Of a stretch of DNA of 64,000 nt, positions 9,722 to 18,508 are shown one piece after another. A program made the translations under genes and the position numbers. Each line of letters starts with the position of its first letter. Position 1 is the stretch's first letter. The notes under the pieces were generated by a model. It made no database searches, was not told where the DNA came from, and saw nothing but the letters and a program-made list of their open reading frames with translations. Source of the stretch: Qipengyuania aquimaris (GTDB lineage Bacteria; Pseudomonadota; Alphaproteobacteria; Sphingomonadales; Sphingomonadaceae); NCBI RefSeq assembly GCF_009827445.1, contig NZ_WTYI01000001.1, positions 558,001 through 622,000 of the forward strand, written 5' to 3'.

Positions 9722-11584
9722 ATGGCGAGCGAATTGAGCGAGATCGAGAGCTTCCTTAGAGCAACCGCTCCCTTCGACCGGCTTGACGAAGAGCAGGTCC
9801 GCTCAATCGTCCGCAAGATCACCGTTCGCTATTTCCGCACCGGCGATGAAATCCTGCGCAGCGGAGAGCACAACGACTTCCTGTTCGTCGTGCGATCGGG
9901 TGCGGTCGAACTGCGACTGGCCGGGGACGAGTTGACCGCGCGGCTGGAGCGAGGCGGGTGCTTCGCTTTCCCCTCTCTGCTACGCGGCGGCGAGGTGCGC
10001 AATACGACGACCGCACTGGAAGACACGCTCTGTTATTTGCTTCCGGCGGACGACTTCCATGGCTTGCGGAAAAACTCGCAAGGCTTTCGCGACTATTTCG
10101 CCGATAGCGAGCAGGAACGCATTCGCAGCGCGGTCCGCGACCTCAAACGCAATCGTTCCCAATCGCTCGAACAGATAACAATCGGCTCACTGGTCCCGCA
10201 CCGCGAGCCGGTGTCGTGCAGTCCCAATCTTTCGGTAGCCGATGCCGCCTCGCTCATGAGCGACCGGGACGTCAGTACATTGGCCGTGTGTAGCGACGGG
10301 CGGCTGAAGGGCATTTTCACGGACAAGGACTTGCGCAACCGCGTGGTCGCCATGCGCAGGTCGCTCGATGCGCCGATTTCCGACGTCATGACGCCGTCCC
10401 CGCTAACGCTTCCGGAAGGGGCGAGCCTGTCCGAAGCCATGGCAATGATGGCAGCCGGGGGCTTCCGGCACATTCCCGCCCTCGGCCCCGCAGGAGAGCT
10501 GCGCGCAATCCTGAGCGCGACCGACATCCTCGCGCATCTTGGCGACAGTGCGATCGACACGGGAATGCTGGTGTCGAATGCCGCGACGCCCGACGCCCTG
10601 ATAGCGGCCTCGAGGCAGATTCCCGATGGCTTTGCGCGCATGGAGGCCGGCGGTTTCCATGCCGAGCACACCATGCGTTTCACCTCGGCCCTCGGTGAGG
10701 CGGTGCACCGCCGTGCGGCCCAGCTGGCAGAAGCGGAACTGGGGCCGCCTCCGGTCCCCTATGCCTTGCTGGTATTCGGCTCGCTTGCCCGCGGCGAACA
10801 ATTGGTTGGATCGGACCAGGACAACGGCATTGTGATCGATGATGCAGTGGACGGGGCAGGGCGTGACTACTTCGCCGATCTGGGAGGCCGCATTTCGGAT
10901 ATCCTGAACGAGGCGGGCTATGTCTATTGCAACGGCGGGATCATGGCGAAGAACGCCGATCAGCGGCTTACCGTCGGCGAATGGCGGGACCGCTATTCGC
11001 GCTGGATATCCGATCCCGACGAAGACAGCATCCTGCGCGCGACGATCTTCTTCGATATGCGCGCTGTGCACGGTTCTGCCGAGCTTGCGGCGAAAGTGCG
11101 CGGTCCTGTGCTGGAACAGGCGGAGGCTAGTCCGCTGTTCGTCAGTTATCTGGCGCGCGATGCCCAGCGCAGCCGCGTGCCGCTGGGCATCTTCCGCAAC
11201 CTGGTGCTGGAAAAATCGTCGGACGGGGAGAAGGTGTTCGACGCCAAGGCGCAGGCCATCCTCCCGGTCATCGACATCGCTCGCAGCCTTGCCTTGTCCG
11301 AGGGCATTGCCGCCGTCGGCACGCTCGAACGGCTGGATGCGCTGGCCGAGGCAGGCAAGATGGCGCGGGGCGATGCGGAGAGCCTGAAGGACGCATTCCT
11401 GCTCGTGAACGAGTTGCGCATCGCACATCAGGCGGCACAGGTGCGCGCCGGTATCGCGCCCGACAACCGCATCGCTCCGGCGACTCTTTCGCCCTTGGAG
11501 CGCGATTACCTGAAGGATGCATTCTCCGTCGTCAGGGCTGGGCTGGAATCGCTCAAACGCAATCTGGCGGGCGGCATTGCGTGA
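9722..11584 (+). CDS. Cyclic-nucleotide-binding / CBS / DUF294 nucleotidyltransferase-like protein
   Basis: A 620-residue regulatory protein with three parts. Residues 1–130 form a cNMP-binding-type β-roll. Residues 160–290 hold two CBS repeats, which typically sense adenine nucleotides. The C-terminal half is a DUF294 nucleotidyltransferase-like fold with the metal signature FGSLARGEQLVGSDQDNG, so the G-S and D-x-D residues are intact. GlnD-like enzymes share this fold, but the target here is unknown. The gene is followed by an overlapping exonuclease gene and then by the acetate permease, an arrangement seen beside actP in other proteobacteria. A role tying C2 metabolism to energy state is inferred. 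Confidence 0.9.
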   Translation: MASELSEIESFLRATAPFDRLDEEQVRSIVRKITVRYFRTGDEILRSGEHNDFLFVVRSGAVELRLAGDELTARLERGGCFAFPSLLRGGEVRNTTTALEDTLCYLLPADDFHGLRKNSQGFRDYFADSEQERIRSAVRDLKRNRSQSLEQITIGSLVPHREPVSCSPNLSVADAASLMSDRDVSTLAVCSDGRLKGIFTDKDLRNRVVAMRRSLDAPISDVMTPSPLTLPEGASLSEAMAMMAAGGFRHIPALGPAGELRAILSATDILAHLGDSAIDTGMLVSNAATPDALIAASRQIPDGFARMEAGGFHAEHTMRFTSALGEAVHRRAAQLAEAELGPPPVPYALLVFGSLARGEQLVGSDQDNGIVIDDAVDGAGRDYFADLGGRISDILNEAGYVYCNGGIMAKNADQRLTVGEWRDRYSRWISDPDEDSILRATIFFDMRAVHGSAELAAKVRGPVLEQAEASPLFVSYLARDAQRSRVPLGIFRNLVLEKSSDGEKVFDAKAQAILPVIDIARSLALSEGIAAVGTLERLDALAEAGKMARGDAESLKDAFLLVNELRIAHQAAQVRAGIAPDNRIAPATLSPLERDYLKDAFSVVRAGLESLKRNLAGGIA

Positions 11585-12251
11585 ACGGGTGGGCCGCTGG
11601 CGTTTCGCGCGCGGCTTGAAGGCCTGCGCTGCGGCCGACGACGAGGTCCTGACCCGCTACGCCGGTGCTACATGGCCTTCGCCGGACCTTCCCGCACGCG
11701 AGGCGCCGCTGCTGGCGCTCGATTTCGAGCTCGATGGCCTGGCGCGGAATGCCCATGTCCTGCAAGCGGGATGGATCGGTTTCGATAGTGGCGGGATAGC
11801 TCTTGCGGGAGCACGATCGATCGATGTGCGCAGTCTCAGGCAGTTGGACGATAGCGCTGTCGCAGTTCACGGCATCGGAGAAGAGCGAGCGCGGCAGGGC
11901 GTGGCATTGCAGGAGGCAGCGCGCAGCTTCCTGGGCGACCTTACGGGCAGGATACTGGTCGCCCACGGCGCATCGATCGAGCGAGACGTCATCCGGCGGA
12001 TATCCAGGGCGATGTTCGGTATCGAAGCGCCGGTGCGCTCGATCTGCACGCTGCAACTGGAACGGAGGATCAGTCCCAACCTGGTGGTTAGCGATGCCTA
12101 TCGCCTGTCAGCCGCGCGCAAGCGGCACAATTTACCCGCCTATGCCCAGCACGATGCCCTGTCCGATGCCTTGGCGGCTGCCGAACTGTTCCTGGCCCAG
12201 CTTTCGAAGCTGCCGCCGGACGTCAGGTTGGGATCGCTCGAAAGCTGGTAG
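11577..12251 (+). CDS. DnaQ-like 3'-5' exonuclease (DEDDh)
   Basis: The three exonuclease motifs of the DEDDh family are present: Exo I DFE in LALDFELDG, Exo II around AHGASIERDV, and Exo III HDALSDA near the end. The family includes DNA polymerase III epsilon proofreaders, but this protein stands alone and probably acts on RNA or short DNA. The start is uncertain: a TTG at 11577 overlaps the upstream stop, a GTG lies at 11589, and the frame stays open inside the DUF294 gene. Translational coupling to that gene is likely. Its place in the acetate locus is conserved in related bacteria, with no proven reason. Confidence 0.82.
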   Translation: MRERVGRWRFARGLKACAAADDEVLTRYAGATWPSPDLPAREAPLLALDFELDGLARNAHVLQAGWIGFDSGGIALAGARSIDVRSLRQLDDSAVAVHGIGEERARQGVALQEAARSFLGDLTGRILVAHGASIERDVIRRISRAMFGIEAPVRSICTLQLERRISPNLVVSDAYRLSAARKRHNLPAYAQHDALSDALAAAELFLAQLSKLPPDVRLGSLESW

Positions 12252-12362
12252 CGGGCCCTATTAGACTTATGTCGCTCTCGCCCTTGTGACGTCTCTTCCA
12301 TAGCCTCGTGCAGAAGCTCCCGAATCTGCGGGTGCTCGACACATAGGAAGAAGGGGGAGGCC

Positions 12363-12641
12363 ATGGCCGAAACAAACGAAACCCATGAAACCAGCGAAGC
12401 GGAGGGCGCCTACTGGCGCGACAACATCCGCCTGCTGGTCAGCTTGATGGCAATCTGGTTCGCCTGCTCCTTCGGGGCGGGCATCCTGTTCCGTGAATGG
12501 CTCGACCAGTTCATGCTCGGTGGATACCCTCTCGGCTTCTGGTTCGCCCAGCAGGGTTCGATCTACATCTTCATCGCGCTCATCGTCTTCTACGTCGTCA
12601 GGATGAAGAAGCTCGAGCGCAAGTACGATCTCGACGACTAG
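12363..12641 (+). CDS. DUF4212 small subunit of sodium/solute symporter
   Basis: A 92-residue protein with two membrane helices (LLVSLMAIWFACSFGAGIL and SIYIFIALIVFYVVRM) and a charged cytoplasmic tail. This is the DUF4212 family, which is almost always encoded just before an ActP-type sodium:solute symporter and is thought to be an accessory subunit. The ATG at 12363 follows GGGGGAGG. The stop lies 11 bases before the symporter start, so the two genes form one unit. The 111 bases upstream presumably carry the operon promoter; no clear operator was seen there. Confidence 0.93.
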   Translation: MAETNETHETSEAEGAYWRDNIRLLVSLMAIWFACSFGAGILFREWLDQFMLGGYPLGFWFAQQGSIYIFIALIVFYVVRMKKLERKYDLDD

Positions 12642-12652
12642 AGGAGGCGATC

Positions 12653-14428
12653 ATGGACACACAGACCCTGATTTACATTTTCGTCGGCCTCAGTTTCGCA
12701 CTGTACATCGGTATCGCGATCTGGTCGCGCGCCGGTTCGACGAAAGAATTCTACGTTGCCGGCGGCGGGGTGAACCCGGTCGTCAACGGCATGGCGACGG
12801 CGGCCGACTGGATGAGCGCGGCAAGCTTCATTTCGATGGCCGGCCTCATCGCCTTCCTGGGCTATGATGCTTCGGTCTACCTGATGGGCTGGACCGGCGG
12901 CTACGTGTTGCTAGCGCTGCTATTGGCACCGTATCTGCGCAAATTCGGCCAGTTCACCGTACCCGATTTCATCGGCACGCGGTACTATTCCAAGACCGCA
13001 CGCGTGGTGGCGGTGATCTGCCTGATCTTCATCAGCTTCACCTATATCGCAGGCCAGATGCGCGGCGTGGGCATCGTGTTCTCGCGCTTCCTCGACGTGC
13101 CGATCACCCTGGGTGTCATCATCGGTATGGGCATCGTCTTCGTCTATGCGGTGCTCGGGGGGATGAAGGGCATCACCTATACGCAGGTCGCGCAATATTG
13201 CGTGCTGATCTTTGCCTATATGGTTCCGGCCTTCTTCCTCAGCTTCATGATCACGGGCAATCCGATCCCGCAGATCGGGCTGGGTTCGACGGTCGACGAC
13301 GGGTCCGGGTTATACGTGCTGCAGAAATTGAACCTCGTACTATCTGACCTGGGCTTCGGAAATTACACCGACGGTTCCAAAAGCATGATCGACGTGTTCT
13401 GCATCACGCTGGCCCTGATGGTTGGTACGGCAGGTCTGCCGCACGTCATCGTGCGCTTCTTCACCGTGCCCAAGGCATCGGATGCACGCAAGTCGGCAGG
13501 CTGGGCGCTGATCTTCATCGCCCTGCTTTACACCACCGCTCCGGCAGTCGGCGCCTTCGCCCGTCTCAACTTCATCGATACGGTGAACGAGACGAGCTAT
13601 ACCGAGGCACCCGGCTGGTTCAAGAACTGGGAGCGCAATGATCTCATCGCTTTCCAGGACAAGAACAATGACGGCGTGATGCAATACCGCAGCGGCGACG
13701 CCTTCGAAGGCGCGCCGGAATTCGCGGAAGGCACCGGCCCATCCGGCGAGCGTGTGGTGACCAACGCTCCTGTCGCCGACAGCGAGAACGAGGTCTATGT
13801 CGACCGCGACATCATGGTGCTGGCCAATCCGGAAATCGGCAATCTGCCGGGATGGGTGATTGCGCTGGTCGCAGCCGGCGGCTTGGCCGCGGCCTTGTCT
13901 ACGGCGGCCGGACTGTTGCTAGTGATTTCCAGCTCGGTCAGCCACGATCTGCTCAAGTCCACCTTCAAGCCGAATATCTCGGAGAAGGGTGAGCTGCTCG
14001 CGGCCCGTGTCGCGGCGACTGCGGCAATCGTGGTGGCTGGCTATCTCGGCATCTACCCACCGGGTTGGGTGGCGCAGGTCGTGGCATTCGCCTTCGGGCT
14101 TGCTGCCGCCAGCCTGTTCCCGGCCATATTCATGGGCATATTCTCCAAGTCCATGAACAAGGAGGGAGCCATTGCCGGCATGGTCGTCGGCCTCGTCTTC
14201 ACCTTCGGCTACATCTTCTACTTCAAGTTGATGAACCCGGCGGCGAATGTCGCGGAAAACTGGCTGTTCGGTATCTCGCCAGAAGGTATCGGCGTGGTCG
14301 GCATGGTGCTGAACTTCGCGGTCGCGATCGCGATCTCGAAGGTGACTGCCAGCCCGCCGGTCGAGATCCGCAAGCTGGTGGACTCCATCCGCGTACCGCG
14401 CGGTGCCGGGGACGCCCACGCGCATTGA
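12653..14428 (+). CDS. ActP-like sodium:acetate/solute symporter
   Basis: A 591-residue SSS-family transporter with about 13 membrane helices. Typical features are FYVAGGGVNPVVNGMATAADWMSAASFI near the N-terminus and a KSTFKPNISEKGELLAARVAA segment in the second half. A hydrophilic insert near residues 310–390 is usual in this ActP-like subgroup, whose best-known substrate is acetate. The start follows GAGGAGGCG. The substrate is inferred from context: CrbS-like sensor, CrbR-like regulator and acetyl-CoA synthetase are adjacent. A strong terminator follows. Confidence 0.92.
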   Translation: MDTQTLIYIFVGLSFALYIGIAIWSRAGSTKEFYVAGGGVNPVVNGMATAADWMSAASFISMAGLIAFLGYDASVYLMGWTGGYVLLALLLAPYLRKFGQFTVPDFIGTRYYSKTARVVAVICLIFISFTYIAGQMRGVGIVFSRFLDVPITLGVIIGMGIVFVYAVLGGMKGITYTQVAQYCVLIFAYMVPAFFLSFMITGNPIPQIGLGSTVDDGSGLYVLQKLNLVLSDLGFGNYTDGSKSMIDVFCITLALMVGTAGLPHVIVRFFTVPKASDARKSAGWALIFIALLYTTAPAVGAFARLNFIDTVNETSYTEAPGWFKNWERNDLIAFQDKNNDGVMQYRSGDAFEGAPEFAEGTGPSGERVVTNAPVADSENEVYVDRDIMVLANPEIGNLPGWVIALVAAGGLAAALSTAAGLLLVISSSVSHDLLKSTFKPNISEKGELLAARVAATAAIVVAGYLGIYPPGWVAQVVAFAFGLAAASLFPAIFMGIFSKSMNKEGAIAGMVVGLVFTFGYIFYFKLMNPAANVAENWLFGISPEGIGVVGMVLNFAVAIAISKVTASPPVEIRKLVDSIRVPRGAGDAHAH

Positions 14429-14451
14429 GTGTGACAGGTCGTAGCAGGAAG

Positions 14452-14479
14452 GGGCGGTGCCGACAGGTGCCGCCCTTTT
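14452..14479 (+). terminator. Rho-independent terminator after the symporter
   Basis: A 10-bp stem (GGGCGGTGCC / GGTGCCGCCC) closes on a GACA loop and is followed by TTTTC. It separates the DUF4212–symporter unit from the sensor kinase gene, which therefore probably has its own promoter in the 50 bases that follow. Confidence 0.85.
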
Positions 14480-14531
14480 CGTTGCATAATCGGACGCTTG
14501 CGATAGCTTCGGTCACGGAGGGAGGAATGCG

Positions 14532-17500
14532 ATGCTGTTCGGCGCCGCGATAGCTGCAGCGACACTGTATCTGATCGCGCTGTTCTGGATTGCCGCGCGG
14601 CAGGACCGTCGGGTGGAGGAAGGGTTCTCCCCTTCGCGCCGTCGTCGGGACTGGATCTACGGTCTATCGCTTGCGGTCTACTGCACGAGCTGGACTTTCT
14701 TCGGCGGCGTCGGGTCGGCGGCGAACAGTGGACTGCACTATTTGCCGATCTACCTTGGCCCGATCCTGGTATTCACCTTCGGCTTCGGCTTGGTGCGCCG
14801 CGTCCTTGCCCAGGCTAAGGCCCAGCATTCGACCTCGATCGCGGATTTCCTGTCGGCGCGATACGGCAAGAGCGCGAGCGTGGCGGCGCTGGTCACTATC
14901 ATCGCGACAGTCGGATCGCTGCCCTACATGGCCTTGCAATTGCAGTCGGTCGGCAGCTCGCTGCTCGCGCTCGATCCTGAGTTGCAGGCAAGCGTTTCGG
15001 CGCAGGAACTTGTCCTGCTGGTCGCAGCCAGCATGGCGTTGTTCGCCATCCTGTTCGGCTCGCGCCGCGGGGACATGGCAGGTGACAATGCCGGGCTCGT
15101 CCTGACGATTGCAGTGGAATCGGTGGTAAAGCTTCTAGCGCTGCTGGCAGTCGCTGCGCTGGCGGTGGCGGTCCTTGCCGGTGTCCCGGCAGAAGCCACG
15201 GTGTCTCCCTTTTCGATGGCGCAGCTGGACGCGCGTTTCGTCATCCTGACGATTATTGCCGCATGCGCGGCCCTGTGCCTGCCGCGCCAGTTCCACATGG
15301 CTTTCGTCGAAGCGCAGACCGATCGCACGACGCGAACCATGCAGTGGCTGTTCCCCGCCTATCTGGTCCTGACGTCGCTGGTTATAGTGCCTATCGTGCT
15401 CGCGGGAATGGCAGTGCTTCCCCAGGGCACGCAGGCCGACATGATCGTGATGGCCTTGCCCCTTGCGACGGGCAGCGAGGCATTGGCGCTGCTTGTGTTC
15501 ATCGGCGGATTCTCGGCGTCGACCGGCATGATCGTGGTGGCCAGCGTGGCCCTGTCGACGATGATCACGAACGACCTTGTTTCCCCGCTGCTGTTCCGCA
15601 GGGAATTGCGCGGCACGGGCGATCGCACCCGGCTCGCCGCACGGCTCCTCATGGTGCGCCGCCTCATCATCGCGGCGCTGCTCTTCCTCGCCTATCTCTT
15701 CTATCTCGGCTTCGGAGCGGTGGCGGACCTCGCAGGGCTCGGCACGCTGGCATTTGCCGCCATGGCACAATTCGCGCCCGGCCTCGTGCTTGGAGTGACG
15801 AGCCGCCACGGGAACAAGGGCGGCATGGTTTCCGGGCTGGTGGCGGGATTTGCATGCTGGCTGGTCCTCCTGATCGTGCCCGCAGCAACGGGCGAACCGG
15901 CAATTTTCGCCATCCACCCCGATCCGCTGGTCTCGGGGGTATTGCTCAGCCTCGGGGTGAATATCGCGGCATACTGGATGGGATCGGCAGTGAGCCGCGA
16001 GACACTGGCCGATGCCGCGCAAGCTGCCGCTTTTGTCGGCACTACGCCGCCGGGCACGCGGCCGGGTTTCATCACGGCCAAGCGCGTAGCCGACATCCGC
16101 CTCCTTCTCGCCCAGTTCGTCGGCCAGAAGCGTGCCGGTGCAGCGATAGAGGCGATGGGGACGGGGCTGCGCGACAGCGATCCTGCGGACCAGGAGATGC
16201 TGGCCATGGTGGAGCGCACCATCGCAGGCGTCGTGGGCACTTCGTCCGCGCGCATGCTCTTGTCGAGCTGGTCGCAGGGTGATCCCGTGCCGCTCGAACA
16301 GGTGGTGGCCATGTTCGACGAGACCAACCGGCGCCTCACCTTCAGCGGAGACCTGTTGCAGCTCGCGATCGAGAACATCGACCAAGGTGTGGCGCTGGTC
16401 GACAAGGACATGAACCTCGTCGCGTGGAACAGCCGCTACCAGGAGATGTTCGCCCTGCCGGATGAATTGGCGAGCGTTGGCACCCCGATCGCCGACCTGA
16501 TCCGCTTCAACCTGCGGCAGAGCGGTACACCCGACGCGGAAATCGAGCTCCAGGTCTCTCGAAGGCTCGAGCATATGCGCGCAGGTCGCCAGCACCGGAT
16601 GGAGCGCGAACAGCACGACGGGCGGATCATGCGGATCGTCGGCAATCCGGCGCCCGGCGGCGGATATGTGACCAGCTACAGCGACGTGACCGCCGACCGC
16701 AGGGCGGAACAGGCGCTCGAATCAAAGGTGGCCGAGCGCACGCAGCAATTGAGCGAGGCCAATGCGGCGCTCGAAGCGGCAACACGCTCCAAGACGCGCT
16801 TTCTCGCGGCTGCCAGCCATGACCTCATCCAGCCCCTTAACGCGGCCCGCCTGTTCGCCTCGGCCTTGGGCGAGGAGGTGCGGGGCAGGGACCAGCTGGT
16901 GCGGCTGGTCAAGGATCTCGACGGCTCGATCACCTCGGCTGACCGCCTGATCCGCGCCTTGCTGGATATTTCCAAGCTCGACGGTGGCGGCATCGAACCG
17001 CGCTTGGAACCGGTCGCGCTCGACGATATTTTCGACGAGATCATGCGCGAATTTGCCGTGCAGGCGCACAGCAGGGGCCTGCGCTTCGCGCGCGTTCGCA
17101 GCAGCGCCTGGATTTTGACCGACCGGGCCTTGATGGCCAGCATCGTACGAAACCTCATGAGCAATGCGATCCGTTACACACAAAGCGGCGGCGTGCTCCT
17201 GGGTGCGAAAAGGGTCGGTGACGCAATCGATCTATGCGTTTGCGATACCGGTCCCGGCATTCCGGAGAAGGACGTCGAGCGGTTGTTCGACGAATTTCAG
17301 CGCGGGGAAACCAGCGACAGGGAAGGCCTAGGGCTTGGCCTCGCGATTGTCAGGCGTATTGCGGCCTTGCTGGATGTAGAAGTCGAGACGCGCTCCGTGG
17401 TCGGGCAGGGGACGACTTTCGCAGTGCGCCTGCCGGTCCTGCGCTGGGGTGCGCGGACAGCGGTCGCTCCCAGACGCAAGGCCTCGACGCTGGCCAATGC

Positions 17501-17897
17501 GCGCGTGCTCGTGGTCGATAACGATCCCGCCGCCCTCAGTTCGACCACCGCCTTGCTAAAGAGATGGGGGCTGGAGGTCGTCTGCGCGCTCGGCGAGGAA
17601 GAGGCGCTTCGTGCCGCGCCCGCCGCGCCTGACGTCGCGCTCATGGATTTCCGCCTCGACGGCGATGCGCGCGGCGATGGCGTCTATGAAAAGCTGTGCG
17701 CACACTGGGGTACACGCCCTCCGGCCATATTGCTGACTGCCGAAGCGGGAGAGGAGACGGAGCAAGCCGCACGGCGCATGGGGGCCAATCGCCTGCTCAA
17801 GCCATCTTCGCCCGCCGCATTGCGAGCCCTGATCTCCGATTGCGTCGCCCGCAGCGGGGCCGCCAGTCAGCCCGAGGCGGATTCCGCCGCTTCCTGA
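14532..17897 (+). CDS. CrbS-like hybrid histidine kinase with SSS transporter domain
   Basis: A 1121-residue sensor. Residues 1–480 form a sodium:solute-symporter-like membrane domain, and a STAC-like linker follows near 515–580. A PAS domain lies near 615–700 (AIENIDQGVALVDKDMN). The kinase core has phospho-acceptor His 763 in AASHDLIQPLN and ATP-lid motifs DTGPGIPEKD and GLGLGLAIVR. The C-terminal receiver has Asp 1039 in LMDFRLD and the conserved Lys in LLKP. This matches the CrbS/MxtR family, which with CrbR controls acs in Vibrio and Pseudomonas. The 3' end overlaps the convergent regulator gene by 31 bases. The ligand is probably acetate or a related flux signal, by inference. Confidence 0.93.
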   Translation: MLFGAAIAAATLYLIALFWIAARQDRRVEEGFSPSRRRRDWIYGLSLAVYCTSWTFFGGVGSAANSGLHYLPIYLGPILVFTFGFGLVRRVLAQAKAQHSTSIADFLSARYGKSASVAALVTIIATVGSLPYMALQLQSVGSSLLALDPELQASVSAQELVLLVAASMALFAILFGSRRGDMAGDNAGLVLTIAVESVVKLLALLAVAALAVAVLAGVPAEATVSPFSMAQLDARFVILTIIAACAALCLPRQFHMAFVEAQTDRTTRTMQWLFPAYLVLTSLVIVPIVLAGMAVLPQGTQADMIVMALPLATGSEALALLVFIGGFSASTGMIVVASVALSTMITNDLVSPLLFRRELRGTGDRTRLAARLLMVRRLIIAALLFLAYLFYLGFGAVADLAGLGTLAFAAMAQFAPGLVLGVTSRHGNKGGMVSGLVAGFACWLVLLIVPAATGEPAIFAIHPDPLVSGVLLSLGVNIAAYWMGSAVSRETLADAAQAAAFVGTTPPGTRPGFITAKRVADIRLLLAQFVGQKRAGAAIEAMGTGLRDSDPADQEMLAMVERTIAGVVGTSSARMLLSSWSQGDPVPLEQVVAMFDETNRRLTFSGDLLQLAIENIDQGVALVDKDMNLVAWNSRYQEMFALPDELASVGTPIADLIRFNLRQSGTPDAEIELQVSRRLEHMRAGRQHRMEREQHDGRIMRIVGNPAPGGGYVTSYSDVTADRRAEQALESKVAERTQQLSEANAALEAATRSKTRFLAAASHDLIQPLNAARLFASALGEEVRGRDQLVRLVKDLDGSITSADRLIRALLDISKLDGGGIEPRLEPVALDDIFDEIMREFAVQAHSRGLRFARVRSSAWILTDRALMASIVRNLMSNAIRYTQSGGVLLGAKRVGDAIDLCVCDTGPGIPEKDVERLFDEFQRGETSDREGLGLGLAIVRRIAALLDVEVETRSVVGQGTTFAVRLPVLRWGARTAVAPRRKASTLANARVLVVDNDPAALSSTTALLKRWGLEVVCALGEEEALRAAPAAPDVALMDFRLDGDARGDGVYEKLCAHWGTRPPAILLTAEAGEETEQAARRMGANRLLKPSSPAALRALISDCVARSGAASQPEADSAAS

Positions 17898-18502
17898 TCC
17901 ACGACCAGCTTGGCGGCCAGCAATACGGCCTGCGTCCGGTTCACCACGCCAAGTTTGCGGAAAATCGCCGTGATATGGGCTTTGACCGTGGCTTCGCTGA
18001 TATTCAGTTCGTAGGCGATCTGCTTGTTGAGCAGGCCTTCGTTGAGCTGTGCCAGGATACGCCGCTGGGCAGGGGTGAGCGTCGCGATTTTCGCCAGGTC
18101 TTCGTCAGGTTCGGCATCGGTCTCGGGAAACCATCCGTCGCCGTCTCTGACGCAGGCGAGGGCATCACGCATCTGCTCCAGCGGCGCGGATTTCGGAATG
18201 AAGGCTGCAGCGCCGAGCTGGCTGGCCGCCGCATAGACGCGCGGATCCTCGCTTGCCGAAACGATAGCCACGGGAAGGGCGGGGAAGTCCTGCCGAAAGT
18301 CCATGAGCGCGGACAATCCGCGGGAATCTTCCATGTGCAGGTCTAACAACAGCGCTTCCGCACCGATTTCCACTTCCGCGCGCGCTTGTGCCGCGGACGA
18401 GGCTTCCACGATCTCTGCCTCCGGCCAGACCTTGCCCACCGCATGGCTCAACGCCGTGCGGAAGAGCGGGTGGTCATCGGCGATGATAATACGCTGCGTC
18501 AT
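17867..18502 (-). CDS. CrbR-like LuxR-family response regulator
   Basis: A 211-residue regulator. The receiver domain begins IIIADDHPLFR, with phospho-acceptor Asp in LLLDLHM and the Lys in FIPKSAPLE. The output is a LuxR/FixJ-type helix-turn-helix (LTPAQRRILAQLNEGLLNKQ, then ATVKAHITAIFRKLGVVNRTQ). It lies 6 bases downstream of acs on the same strand and so is made with its presumed target. Its partner is the CrbS-like kinase encoded on the opposite strand. In known CrbSR systems the phosphorylated regulator activates acs. Confidence 0.92.
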   Translation of the reverse strand: MTQRIIIADDHPLFRTALSHAVGKVWPEAEIVEASSAAQARAEVEIGAEALLLDLHMEDSRGLSALMDFRQDFPALPVAIVSASEDPRVYAAASQLGAAAFIPKSAPLEQMRDALACVRDGDGWFPETDAEPDEDLAKIATLTPAQRRILAQLNEGLLNKQIAYELNISEATVKAHITAIFRKLGVVNRTQAVLLAAKLVVDQEAAESASG

Positions 18503-18508
18503 AGGCGA

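Noticed and set aside
15135-16616. 493-codon open frame antisense to the sensor kinase gene
   Set aside because: Rich in His, Arg and Gln from the reversed codon pattern, and fully inside a confident gene.
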